The position numbers and the translations under genes were made by a program. A stretch of DNA of 36,227 nt, taken from a bacterium (lineage in GTDB: Bacteria; Planctomycetota; SZUA-567). The DNA is taken from positions 1 through 36,227 of the forward strand of contig QKCJ01000055.1 in the NCBI GenBank assembly GCA_003245715.1. Direction: 5' to 3'. Below, piece after piece: positions 23,764-33,186 of the stretch (position 1 is the stretch's first letter; every line of letters begins with the position of its first letter). Under the pieces are notes generated by a model. It was given only the letters and a program-made list of their open reading frames with translations, did not search any database and had not been told where the DNA came from.

Positions 23764-25752
23764 ATGAAGTATTTGCATATCGTTTTATCTGTCATTGTGC
23801 TGGCACTGCCCTGCCAGCCACTCAGGGCTGGAGAGGTCACTTCCACCAAGGCAGTAAAGCTTTCAACGTATTACAGTGGTCTTGAGAAGGAATTTACCGG
23901 AATAGGACCAGCCAGATTTGTTGGTGGTAACAATGAAGATGAAGCGCTCAACAGAGTTGTGACCGGTGGCGGAATGGAAACGTATTGGGCGGATAAGAAA
24001 AGAAAGTTACTCAAGGGAATCGCTCAGGTGAAGGGGCAAGTTTTTGACCGCGCCGCTTCTTTTGTTCTGGAAGAGAAGGCTAATAAATATTGGGATGTCA
24101 GTTTCTGTTTCAACAATACCCAAACAGTCCGCAAAGGTGAATCAATACTGATTGTTTTCTGGGCCAAAGGGAAAAAAGCTCCGCAGATTGTCGATGATGG
24201 CTTGGGCGCCACGGTACAGACTTACATCTACACCAATGCCATCAAGGCGCACAAGGGCCGAATCAGCAATTTTTATGACACCAAGATGCTGACTACTGAC
24301 TGGGTAAGATATTACGTTAAGACCGGTCCGGTCTCACAGGACTTTGCACCAGGCGAACTTTCGCTGATCGGCATGATGGGACACAAGGCCCAGACCATTG
24401 AGGTCGGTGGATTTGCCTGGATGGTTTTCCCTGAGGGCGCGAAATTGGAAAATATGCCCAAACCAGACTGGAACTATGAAGGGCGTGCTCCTGATGCGCC
24501 GTGGCGGGAAGAGGCAAAGAAGCGCATTGAAAAGTACCGCAAGGGTAATCTGATGGTAAAGGTCGTGGACGAAAAGGGCTTACCAGTTTCTGACGCCAGG
24601 GTTCATTTCCAGATGCAGAAACATGCGTTTTATTTTGGTGTTGCCGTCGGACAGGAAGCGTTCAAGGGAAAATGGAAGGGTATGACTTCTGACGATATTG
24701 AAAAATACCGGCAGGTTTCCAGTACCTACTTCAACCGCATTGTCATCGACAATGGACTAAAGTGGGACTACATCGAATGGCGACGCAAAGACAATTGGCA
24801 AGAGGCCAAAGACTGTCTGAAGTATTATCACGGCAAAGGCCTTAACATCCGCGGACATGTTCTGGTATGGCCGACGATTTACCGCATCCCGGAACCATTG
24901 CGCAGCAAATTCAAAGCCAACCCCGAATTGCTCGGCCCGGCGATTAAAGATCATATCCGCGAAGTTGTTACAGAGTTCAAACCCTGGATCGCGGATTGGG
25001 ATGTCACCAACGAGACCGATGTCTGCCGTGACTTCATGGACAATCTCGGACCTGAAGCAATGCTCGACTGGTACCGGATTGCCAAGGAAACTAATCCCAA
25101 ACTCACCCTCACCTTTAATGAACCGAGTTTTGGTTCAGAGGGTATGGAGATCGGCAGCTTCCCGAAGAAAATGCTGAGCAAGGACTGCCGCGGTTGGGTG
25201 GAATATCTTGTAAAAAACAATGCGCCGCTTGACTATCTGGGCAGCCAATGTCATGGAGGTCGCATCGGTCGAAATTACGGTGGCAAAACCGGACCTGAAG
25301 GACTATGGCTATATCTGGATGACTTCTACAAGAGATATGGAAAGAAGTTGCAATACACCGAACTTGATGTTTCCGTCGGGGACACGACCGATCAGGATCA
25401 GCTTTCCTATCAGGCAGACAGATTGCGCGACACCATAATCATCGCTTTTGCCCACCCCTCATTTGTCAGCATTACCCAGTGGGGTTTCTGGGCCGGGGCG
25501 CACTACCGCCCCAACGCAGCCCTCTGGAATCGGGACTGGACGCTCAGGAAAAACGGACAGGCATATGTGGATCTGGTCACAAAACGCTGGTGGACCGATG
25601 ATATAAAGAAAACCGGAAAAGATGGTGTTAGTCTGACACGTGCTTTTTACGGAACCTATGAACTCAGCGTTGATACCCCGGACGGGAAAAAAGGCAGCAT
25701 CACCTGTGATTTTTCCGAGGGCGATACAACCAGAACGGTAACTATTAAATAG
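23764..25752 (+). CDS. Secreted GH10 endo-beta-1,4-xylanase
   Basis: The 662-residue protein has a signal peptide (about 1-23, ending LRAG), an N-terminal beta-rich region (about 25-245) that is probably a carbohydrate-binding module, a short linker with a VKVVDEKGLPVSDARVHFQM strand region, and a GH10 barrel (about 285-620). The acid/base is Glu417 in WDVTNE and the nucleophile is Glu533 in YTELD. Other GH10 motifs visible are RGHVLVWP, LTFNE and SITQWGFW. It would cut xylan outside the cytoplasm. A beta-stranded tail (about 625-662) ends the protein. AGGAAAGGG precedes the ATG. A pilin-like gene follows after 46 bases. Regulation by the upstream LacI protein is likely. Confidence 0.92.
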   Translation: MKYLHIVLSVIVLALPCQPLRAGEVTSTKAVKLSTYYSGLEKEFTGIGPARFVGGNNEDEALNRVVTGGGMETYWADKKRKLLKGIAQVKGQVFDRAASFVLEEKANKYWDVSFCFNNTQTVRKGESILIVFWAKGKKAPQIVDDGLGATVQTYIYTNAIKAHKGRISNFYDTKMLTTDWVRYYVKTGPVSQDFAPGELSLIGMMGHKAQTIEVGGFAWMVFPEGAKLENMPKPDWNYEGRAPDAPWREEAKKRIEKYRKGNLMVKVVDEKGLPVSDARVHFQMQKHAFYFGVAVGQEAFKGKWKGMTSDDIEKYRQVSSTYFNRIVIDNGLKWDYIEWRRKDNWQEAKDCLKYYHGKGLNIRGHVLVWPTIYRIPEPLRSKFKANPELLGPAIKDHIREVVTEFKPWIADWDVTNETDVCRDFMDNLGPEAMLDWYRIAKETNPKLTLTFNEPSFGSEGMEIGSFPKKMLSKDCRGWVEYLVKNNAPLDYLGSQCHGGRIGRNYGGKTGPEGLWLYLDDFYKRYGKKLQYTELDVSVGDTTDQDQLSYQADRLRDTIIIAFAHPSFVSITQWGFWAGAHYRPNAALWNRDWTLRKNGQAYVDLVTKRWWTDDIKKTGKDGVSLTRAFYGTYELSVDTPDGKKGSITCDFSEGDTTRTVTIK

Positions 25753-25798
25753 CACTGTAAATCTGCGAACAGATAAATTAAAATATTGGGAGATTGTA

Positions 25799-26497
25799 AT
25801 GAAAACGCGGCGGTGGTTTACACTGATTGAGATGCTTGTTGTAATTGCCATTATCGGTATTCTGGCCAGCATGATGCTGCCTTCACTGCGCAATGCAATG
25901 GATAGCGCGACCTCAATTGAGTGTACCTCGCAACTCAAGCAGGTTGCAATAGCAATAACACAGTACTCAAATGACAACGGAGGGGTTCTCCCCTCAAAAG
26001 GAACCACGCCAAGCAACACGAAACTGGAATACTGGATGTGTCCGCTCGCATCGTATATCGGCATCTCACGCGAAAGTTATTTTATGCCCGGTTCACTGTT
26101 TTACTGTCCCGCAGTCACTCCGACTTCCAGCGAATATAGCAGCCAATACAGGACGTATGGAATTAACCCGAATGTAATCAATAAAGCCTGGAAAATGAAT
26201 TTGAACCGCGTGAAAAAAACCTCAAAAATCGTGCTTTATGGAGACAAATTGGCAAGCACTGCCGATTACATTCTAATCCCGAGCGACCCGGTGATCGCAC
26301 ACTGGGGAACATACGGCTCACTTGCCAGCAATGGAACATGGGGTAAAACCGATGGCACGATTGCCAATTACTGGCGGCATAATCAGGGAGTGAACCTGAC
26401 GTTCAATGATGGCCATTCTGAAACCAAGAATGCCGGAGATATCTGTTACTTACGCAATGCCCAGGCTGACAGTCTCTGGTCGTGGTTCAACTGGTAA
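25799..26497 (+). CDS. Pilin-like H-X9-DG protein
   Basis: The 232-residue protein has a type IV pilin-like N-terminus, FTLIEMLVVIAIIGILASMM (7-26), with Glu5 of the pilin helix present. The residue before F is Trp, not the Gly required by classical prepilin peptidase. The C-terminal domain carries cysteines (WMCPLASY, FYCPAV) and an exact H-X9-DG motif (HNQGVNLTFNDG). Such proteins occur in large numbers in Lentisphaerota and Planctomycetota; their function is unknown. It lies 46 bases after the xylanase gene on the same strand, and GGGAG precedes its ATG, so it is probably co-transcribed with the xylanase gene. Confidence 0.85.
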   Translation: MKTRRWFTLIEMLVVIAIIGILASMMLPSLRNAMDSATSIECTSQLKQVAIAITQYSNDNGGVLPSKGTTPSNTKLEYWMCPLASYIGISRESYFMPGSLFYCPAVTPTSSEYSSQYRTYGINPNVINKAWKMNLNRVKKTSKIVLYGDKLASTADYILIPSDPVIAHWGTYGSLASNGTWGKTDGTIANYWRHNQGVNLTFNDGHSETKNAGDICYLRNAQADSLWSWFNW

Positions 26498-26552
26498 TGC
26501 CTTTTAGTAATTATTGCCTTTGTGCCACGCATAAATGGAGCGCAGGGAACTC

Positions 26553-27278
26553 TTATGGGGAAAATATTTCCTGTATGTCAGCATCGTACACAGGCCCCAT
26601 TTTTGACAAAGAAGCACCAAATGTACTTAAAATTCCACTAAGGTCTAATGATGATACGTGTGAGTCTGCCCACAAAAAATTAGTGGTCAAATCGTGTCGT
26701 ATTTGTAAATTATGATTTAATGTATACTTTTGCCAGCCTCTTTCCGCATAAGATGTTGTGCTTGTCCAAACTGTCTCAGTTAATATCAGCGCTTTTGAAA
26801 CCTGTTTGTAATGAGGAACATTCAGATAAGTTGTAGATACTCCGTTATTAATTACGGTTTCATATGCAGGTCTGCATGGTGGATCCGGAAGATAGTTATA
26901 ATAATAACTTGATTTTATGGCATAAGTACTTGAAGGATGGGTATACCCGTCCGGGCCGACAGCAGGACATAGATAAATATCTTTAGTATCAGAATAACCT
27001 CCGTTAATCAATGGCCACACCCATTGCGGTTCTGTTGAGTCATGTATCAAGAAGATCCTTCCATTGTAGTCCGTTAAATATTGTGAAAATATTATGCCAT
27101 TTTGCTTTAAATTATTGCCGCAATTAACTGCTTTAGCCAATGAGATACTTTTTTGGAGTGAAGGCGCCAGTAGTGATGCCAATATCATAATTATCGATAT
27201 TACCACTAACATTTCAATAAGGGTAAAGTAAGAGACCTGTGCTTTTTTATAATGTACTTTGAGCATTTTGTTATCCAT
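26553..27278 (-). CDS. Pilin-like H-X9-DS protein
   Basis: The 241-residue protein repeats the architecture of the gene at 25799: FTLIEMLVVISIIMILASLL at 18-37, CGNNLKQNGIIFSQYLTDYN, LCPAVGPDGY, and a C-terminal motif HDLTTNFLWADS in which the usual DG is DS. The residue before F is Tyr, so the classical Gly cleavage site is again absent. It lies 28 bases downstream of the 1208-residue secreted glycosidase gene on the minus strand and converges with the xylanase/pilin pair. The start could be ATG at 27278 or at 27266; GGA lies before the latter. Confidence 0.82.
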   Translation of the reverse strand: MDNKMLKVHYKKAQVSYFTLIEMLVVISIIMILASLLAPSLQKSISLAKAVNCGNNLKQNGIIFSQYLTDYNGRIFLIHDSTEPQWVWPLINGGYSDTKDIYLCPAVGPDGYTHPSSTYAIKSSYYYNYLPDPPCRPAYETVINNGVSTTYLNVPHYKQVSKALILTETVWTSTTSYAERGWQKYTLNHNLQIRHDLTTNFLWADSHVSSLDLSGILSTFGASLSKMGPVYDADIQEIFSP

Positions 27279-27306
27279 AAAATATCATAATTAAACTTTT
27301 GCAGTT

Positions 27307-30300
27307 TTATCGTAAAATGCATCCCTTCCATGAACTAACATTTCTATTTGGCTCAGCTCCCGTTGAGCCTAGAGTAAGCCCCTGCTTGCGTCCATTGCCA
27401 TCATTATCATTAATTAATATATCTAAGGCAAATTCAGTATCATTTATAAGATTTAAAAAAGGCAGTGTTTCTTTCGGGAATGCCATTTCATAAATATAGC
27501 CGTTTGATGTTTGTTTGCACACCACTTTAACACTGTCATCAATTCCGTTCATCTGGTTAGATGCACCAATAAATCGCCCTTCAGGATTTTTTTCAAGAAA
27601 AGCAACAGGTTTTGAATGATTAACAGTAAAGCCAACTTGATAGATCACATCGTTGTAATCATAGTTTTTAAAATTATTGTCAACGCTATCATTTTTAAGG
27701 TCAAAGTAAATTTGAAAAGAATCTGATTTGAAAATCATATTATCATATTTCACTTTGTTAAATATTTTGTCATCGACAACATTAAGCGCAAGATAAAGGT
27801 TATTATGATCCCATGAAAAATATGCAACTGCGCTCAAGTCATTTACTCCTTTATTTGGGCTTTTCCCCCGGGAAAAATCCAGACTCAAATTATCACCGCC
27901 AAGCTGATACCCTTTTACTCCCGCCCAATCACTCAAATCACCATCAATTTTAATGTCTAATTTCTTTTTGATAAACAATGATGGCAATCTTCGATAATGC
28001 TCAATAAATCCCTTTTTATAGGTCTCAGTAAAGCACAAAATGTTTTTTTTACGCCAATCAAATTGGCTATCTAATTTACCAATTATTTTAGATAAATTTT
28101 CTAGAGGCTTCATCTTGCTGATTACAATATCATCAATAGGCTTAATATAATCAGGAAGAATCTTGAATTTTATTAATGATGATTCTGCTTTACTGCTGGT
28201 ATTAGTAATATCAAGGACAATATCATTGTTTGATTTCACTGTTATCTGTGTTTTCATTGGGGAATTCAACCCGGAGTAATCAAGAGATTTTATTTCAGCG
28301 ATAACTTTCTCGCTGGAGATTTCAGCAGGAAAAATAATGAAACATGGCAAATAGCCAAGTGAAACATTACCGGTGATTTCGTTTCCATTGATATCCAGAA
28401 TTTTTTCGCAATATTTCGACTTAGCCATAGTACCTGCGACTTCGACGCGTTTTGTATTAACGCTGACTATTTTCTTACCATCTTTTCTGGTAAATAGAAA
28501 AAATCTTAAAGAGTCATTCACGTCAAACGTAGAGCCATTTTCCAAATCAATCAGTAATTGACTTATATTTCTAACAGCCCCGGCCGGAAAATAATAATAT
28601 ATATTATTTGAATTACCCAGCATAAATGTCATGTTATTAATTGCAAACATGGAGTACGGGATACGCTCAGATAAATGATGCAGGAAATTCTGGATAAGCC
28701 TTCCTGTCAAATCAAACTCTGATTCAGAATAATAGGTCTGGTCAAACTCACCGCTGACATTAAGAAAATCAAGTATGCCAAAATATTGCTCGCTGTTAAA
28801 AATAGGCACATCTATATTGTGAGCTTTAAATGTTTTTTTCAAATCTTTGATTTGCTTATAGACAGGCGGGGTTTCAGGAGTTGCCTGATATGAATGAAAG
28901 CTAAAAAAATCAACATACTTAAATGCATCTGCGTTAATTAATCTATTTAAATATTCAAAGTCAATTCGACAAAGGTTAATACCTATTTTGGTCTTTGGGG
29001 AAACCTTATCCACTGCCTCCCTTGCGGCCTTAAGCATTTGCACATAACGATCAATTGTCATTATTACATAACCATCAGATGGAGCGTTGGCAAATTTCTT
29101 GATTCGATGAAGATTAATTTCGTTTTGAATTTCGTAATAACCGATAGCACCCGCAGTATTCTTCAAAATATCGGCAAACCCGTCAACCCATCTGTTTAAT
29201 TCAATTTGAAATATTTTCTCATCAACATTTACTGCCTCTGATTTATACTTGTTATTATAGTGACAAATTAAAGAATCCTTATAAAAATAGCCTATAGCTG
29301 TCATTATAGAAGGCCTATTGTTCTTTTTTATGATCCCATTTTTAATGCTTAAATATTTCAACACTTTTGAGTCAGTAACTGCTAGTGGGTGAAATTTCTC
29401 TGGCCACAAAAAACTCCGTTCATATCCTGCACCCATTTTATTGAATAACTCTTCAATAGTATTAACCGCCCAAACAGGATAGACACTGACTCTGTTTTCA
29501 TAACCGATATAAGGATTTAGGCGAGCCTCTTCTTTACCGATACACCAATATCGCCATTTTCCATTAGCAATCATCTTGTTTGTTGAGCTTTTAATTACCG
29601 CATTTAAATCTATTACGCCTAGCTTGATATTTTCAATTGTTATTGGGAATTTATTTAAGCCGGAACTAAGATTATTTATAGGTATGGTTTTAGCCCAAAC
29701 TGTTTTCCCGTAAACATCATTAGCGCTAATATAGAGCACCATGCTTTGCGACAGGTCTTTATCTGACTGAACAGCAATATCAAGTGTATTTTTATCACCC
29801 AAGTAACAAATGGAATTTTCTGCATCAGGAAAAAAACCAACCTGCAGGGGGAAATTATAGTCAGAAACCTCACCAAGTTCTAATTTTAATGAATCAACCC
29901 AGACTTGATTGTTTTCATTTGTGATATTGACATAGAAGCTATTGAGCATTTCTGAGCCAAATTCTTTTGCCAGAAATGAAAGCGAATACCGTTGCCATTC
30001 ATTTGTAATGTTTTTTTCGCCTTTTAGAAGTATTTCACTTCTGGTCCAATTGGGTGTTATGAGTTTAATCTGTAAAACGTCCCTTCCATCGGTGGCGTTT
30101 ACTTTTTCTCTCCTGGCGTAGAATGAAAGAGTGTATTTTTTTCCTGGAAGATACGGATAACGCTTGCTGCAGATATTGCTATAAGGTGGAAGGTTTAAAG
30201 ATTTGCTCCCATTTTTATAGACGTTAGTATCGAAAATTGGCTTTCTAATATCTTTACCGGAATAATAATAATTGCGCGGGCGATATGAACTTACAAACCA

Positions 30301-30933
30301 TGACTGCCAATCCAGTTCAAAACCGGGATTTTCTAAAATATTAATATTTTTAACATCTACTGGATTCTTGCCTGAGTAAGACATTTCCGGAGTGTCGATA
30401 ATTTTTTGTAAAACTGCATCATCAATAAATGCATCGCCAGATTTTAGGGAAAATCTGATATGTAGTTTTCTCTGTTTCCACTGTTCTTCGCTGGGCAATG
30501 TTACTTCGCATTTATATTGTTCCCAACTTTGAGATAGCGAAATAATGTTCTTTCGATAATAATGTGGTTTGATATTTGAGTAGGTATAGAAATATACTTC
30601 TATCTGCTGATTATGGCTATCAGACTTCGCGTAAAAACTCAACTGATACTTCTGGCCTGGCTCAACGGCACATTCTTTTTTTGTTATGTAACCATTGGTT
30701 TTCATCTTTTCATCTTTGGATTCACCAATATATAATGATTTACTCCCATTATTAAATGAAGTATGTGCTGCCACTGGTTTTTCACTTTTATGATAATAAT
30801 TTTTCCAATTTAATACTACGCCTTCCTTGTCAGTATTTTCAAAATCACCGTTAGAGATCAGGTTATCAGCAGATACACCCGGCGTCCACAAAACAGTAAC
30901 CAATATTATAAATAAGCGCATGTATGATTTCAT
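27307..30933 (-). CDS. Large secreted multi-domain glycosidase-like protein
   Basis: The 1208-residue protein has a signal peptide (about 1-22, ending GVSA). Two CBM4/9-like domains follow (about 24-175 with NLISNGDFEN, and about 195-355 with ILENPGFELDWQSWF). Next comes a beta domain, then a barrel-like region (about 470-820). In that region Glu605 (EIQNEINLHR) and Glu715 (PIFNSEQYFG) are 110 residues apart and fit the acid/base and nucleophile of clan GH-A enzymes such as GH39 or GH5. The C-terminus (about 990-1208) is CBM9-like, with LDIKIDGDLSDWAG. The exact GH family and substrate are not recognised. The ribosome-binding site lies inside the end of the GHL6-like gene, one base away, so translation is coupled. 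Confidence 0.75.
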   Translation of the reverse strand: MKSYMRLFIILVTVLWTPGVSADNLISNGDFENTDKEGVVLNWKNYYHKSEKPVAAHTSFNNGSKSLYIGESKDEKMKTNGYITKKECAVEPGQKYQLSFYAKSDSHNQQIEVYFYTYSNIKPHYYRKNIISLSQSWEQYKCEVTLPSEEQWKQRKLHIRFSLKSGDAFIDDAVLQKIIDTPEMSYSGKNPVDVKNINILENPGFELDWQSWFVSSYRPRNYYYSGKDIRKPIFDTNVYKNGSKSLNLPPYSNICSKRYPYLPGKKYTLSFYARREKVNATDGRDVLQIKLITPNWTRSEILLKGEKNITNEWQRYSLSFLAKEFGSEMLNSFYVNITNENNQVWVDSLKLELGEVSDYNFPLQVGFFPDAENSICYLGDKNTLDIAVQSDKDLSQSMVLYISANDVYGKTVWAKTIPINNLSSGLNKFPITIENIKLGVIDLNAVIKSSTNKMIANGKWRYWCIGKEEARLNPYIGYENRVSVYPVWAVNTIEELFNKMGAGYERSFLWPEKFHPLAVTDSKVLKYLSIKNGIIKKNNRPSIMTAIGYFYKDSLICHYNNKYKSEAVNVDEKIFQIELNRWVDGFADILKNTAGAIGYYEIQNEINLHRIKKFANAPSDGYVIMTIDRYVQMLKAAREAVDKVSPKTKIGINLCRIDFEYLNRLINADAFKYVDFFSFHSYQATPETPPVYKQIKDLKKTFKAHNIDVPIFNSEQYFGILDFLNVSGEFDQTYYSESEFDLTGRLIQNFLHHLSERIPYSMFAINNMTFMLGNSNNIYYYFPAGAVRNISQLLIDLENGSTFDVNDSLRFFLFTRKDGKKIVSVNTKRVEVAGTMAKSKYCEKILDINGNEITGNVSLGYLPCFIIFPAEISSEKVIAEIKSLDYSGLNSPMKTQITVKSNNDIVLDITNTSSKAESSLIKFKILPDYIKPIDDIVISKMKPLENLSKIIGKLDSQFDWRKKNILCFTETYKKGFIEHYRRLPSLFIKKKLDIKIDGDLSDWAGVKGYQLGGDNLSLDFSRGKSPNKGVNDLSAVAYFSWDHNNLYLALNVVDDKIFNKVKYDNMIFKSDSFQIYFDLKNDSVDNNFKNYDYNDVIYQVGFTVNHSKPVAFLEKNPEGRFIGASNQMNGIDDSVKVVCKQTSNGYIYEMAFPKETLPFLNLINDTEFALDILINDNDGNGRKQGLTLGSTGAEPNRNVSSWKGCILR

Positions 30934-30934
30934 A

Positions 30935-33010
30935 TTAAGCCTTCCCTTTTATCTCTATTATAAAGTATTGAGTTTTTTCAGGTATAGTTATCTCAATTAT
31001 TTCAGCCATATTTATATCATATTTTTCAGTCTTTCCGGTGAATGGAAAATGGATACTGATTTCTTCTGTTTGCGCCGGAATCTTAAGCTTAACCTGCTCA
31101 CTGACATTCCTCGCAGTCACATTGGTTATAAGATTAACCCTACTAACATGCTTTCGGATTTTCTCAATATCCTCATCAACCTCAACATCAAATTCAGATG
31201 CTAAAAAATGCAGGACATATGTATCATTGTTTCTAATCTTGTGAAGGGATGAATAATACCCTTTGCTTGAAACGATCTCAATTTTCTGATCACATAAATT
31301 TTCCTTGATCTTGTCGACAAGATAGTCCGCCCCTATATCCTGTATTCTTGCCGGATTCCAACTTATTTGATTTTTAATTTGCGACCATTGATACTCGTTA
31401 TTGCAAGATTCAACCAGGGTAGAGTTACGCCAGTCTCCGTCCCAGAAATCATTAATCTTCTCCACTTGATTAAACTCAATATCAATATTATAATCCTTAA
31501 GTACTTGAGTTTTTCTAATTTCTCCTTGTCCATCACGAAGACCAAAAGGACCCGTTAAAAGTACTGCGCCGCCGTTTTTTTCATATTCATACAAGCGACT
31601 TAATTCCTCATCAGAAAAACATAATGCAGAAGGAAGTATAATTATCTTGAAATTTTTAGTATCATCAGGAATTTGCAGTATAGTTTCTGATTGAACGCCA
31701 TTATATAACAGACTAAACACGGTATTGGTATAATCCGTTTCATAACCATGCTTAAAATTGCCGAAGTATGAATTTTTTCGGGTGTTGTATGAAAAATACA
31801 CCCCGACTTCAGAAACCTTCTCTGAGTTAAAAAGATGCTGATGGGCTTTTTCAAAATTATAAACCGTGGCCACTGCCTGTGGATCATCAGGAAGATGGCT
31901 GATTACTGAATCAGCGACCCCCAATCGCGCCTTTAATGTGTTGAACCAACAAATTGACTCTGACATTTTGTTTATTGCCCAAATTATATTTGCCGAGCAT
32001 TCATTGAACCCATAACCTTGTCCAATACAGGGTATTTTTTTCATCTTAGCTGCTGCAAGATGATGTGAAGCCTGTGCCAAACGTTCGCCAATATCGTAAT
32101 TCATTGTTCGCGGGTCATCAACAGGAGGGGTGTTGCCACACATCTCAAGGTGAGCAATATCGCAACCGCGTATAAATTGAATAATATCCTGACCTGAATG
32201 GTTTTTCCATGGATCACTACTGCCTGAGCAGCAACTCATCAATTCTAAACCCACCGGCATGGCATTTTTTACCCTAAGTAGAAAATCACCATTATTGGCA
32301 AAACGCATTTCTTGCCAAGAAAGCCAGTCCTGATTCTCCCAGTTCCCCCAGAAGCGATAATCATTACTGTCTGGAAGTTTTTTCCCTGTCAACTCATTGA
32401 ACTCAATCTTACAATGCTCACAAGCACAACTGCGAAAACCGTTAAAGAATATGGCGTCATCACACATTAACCCATCAATACCGGTCTCGCTGAAAAGTAT
32501 TTCAACATACTTCAGATAACTTTCAATAAAGCTATTATTATTAAAACAAAATTGCTGTGAGGTATATTGAGGCAAATAAACCGGTGCTTTGGTTGTTGGA
32601 TCTATCATCAACCAGTCGTTTAACTTTTGCCCATTATATTCCCAACTCTCAGCAGACTGATAACTCGGAGAAAATGGCAGATGGGGACCGGAATGAATCT
32701 TAACATTCCGCATCTCTTCGCAATTATTATAACGATGCACAAGAACTGCCGAGTGATGGTCAAACAATTTAATTCCCCGCAAATGAAGTTCATTTGTTAC
32801 TGTTTTTAAATAGTCATGCAGGCAATCCCAGATTGGCATAAAATCCCATCGGAAATGAGCGCCAAATACAGTAGCAACATTAACCCCAGCTTCTTGCATT
32901 AAATCTGCCCTGCGTACAATTTTGTCATACACGTCATCATCAGGCCAGTTTAAGTCATTCCATTTTATCCACCAACTTACCATTCGATAGTCATTTGCTT
33001 TGCTATTCAT
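30935..33010 (-). CDS. GHL6-like glycoside hydrolase with beta-galactosidase-type middle domain
   Basis: The 691-residue protein has no signal peptide. The N-terminal barrel (about 1-370) resembles the hypothetical glycosyl hydrolase 6 group (GHL6, PF14871): RADLMQEAGVNVATVFGAHF, GIDGLMCDDAIFFNG (around residue 180) and the Cys-rich CACEHCKIEF. The middle part (about 395-520), with EVGVYFSYNTRK and FKIIILPSALCFSDEELSRL, resembles the trimerisation domain of GH42 beta-galactosidases. A beta-rich C-terminal domain follows. The enzyme is probably cytoplasmic, and its substrate is unknown. AGGAAG lies 7 bases before the ATG. It leads a unit with the large secreted protein (1-base gap) and a pilin-like gene, and is divergent from an AraC regulator. 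Confidence 0.72.
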   Translation of the reverse strand: MNSKANDYRMVSWWIKWNDLNWPDDDVYDKIVRRADLMQEAGVNVATVFGAHFRWDFMPIWDCLHDYLKTVTNELHLRGIKLFDHHSAVLVHRYNNCEEMRNVKIHSGPHLPFSPSYQSAESWEYNGQKLNDWLMIDPTTKAPVYLPQYTSQQFCFNNNSFIESYLKYVEILFSETGIDGLMCDDAIFFNGFRSCACEHCKIEFNELTGKKLPDSNDYRFWGNWENQDWLSWQEMRFANNGDFLLRVKNAMPVGLELMSCCSGSSDPWKNHSGQDIIQFIRGCDIAHLEMCGNTPPVDDPRTMNYDIGERLAQASHHLAAAKMKKIPCIGQGYGFNECSANIIWAINKMSESICWFNTLKARLGVADSVISHLPDDPQAVATVYNFEKAHQHLFNSEKVSEVGVYFSYNTRKNSYFGNFKHGYETDYTNTVFSLLYNGVQSETILQIPDDTKNFKIIILPSALCFSDEELSRLYEYEKNGGAVLLTGPFGLRDGQGEIRKTQVLKDYNIDIEFNQVEKINDFWDGDWRNSTLVESCNNEYQWSQIKNQISWNPARIQDIGADYLVDKIKENLCDQKIEIVSSKGYYSSLHKIRNNDTYVLHFLASEFDVEVDEDIEKIRKHVSRVNLITNVTARNVSEQVKLKIPAQTEEISIHFPFTGKTEKYDINMAEIIEITIPEKTQYFIIEIKGKA

Positions 33011-33126
33011 TCTGCTTCCTATACAGTAAAACCAAAATTCAAATAACTTTAATTGACTTTACTATTTGGTCTTTAATCTTGCGATACAGATATGCGCCAA
33101 AATACTACAAAATTATGCCAAATTCA

Positions 33127-33155
33127 TTGCCAACTTGCATGCTATGCTGTAATAT
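33127..33155 (+). promoter_or_regulatory. Sigma-70-type promoter of the AraC-type gene
   Basis: TTGCCA (33127-33132), a 17-base spacer and TAATAT (33150-33155) predict a start near 33162, just before the ATG at 33187. This argues against the longer frame starting at 32995. Confidence 0.55.
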
Positions 33156-33186
33156 AACACATGGCTTATTAACACTGGACTGGGAT

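Noticed and set aside
32995..33186. Longer N-terminus of the AraC-type regulator
   Set aside because: It overlaps the divergent gene's start and the predicted promoter, and reads unlike the family.
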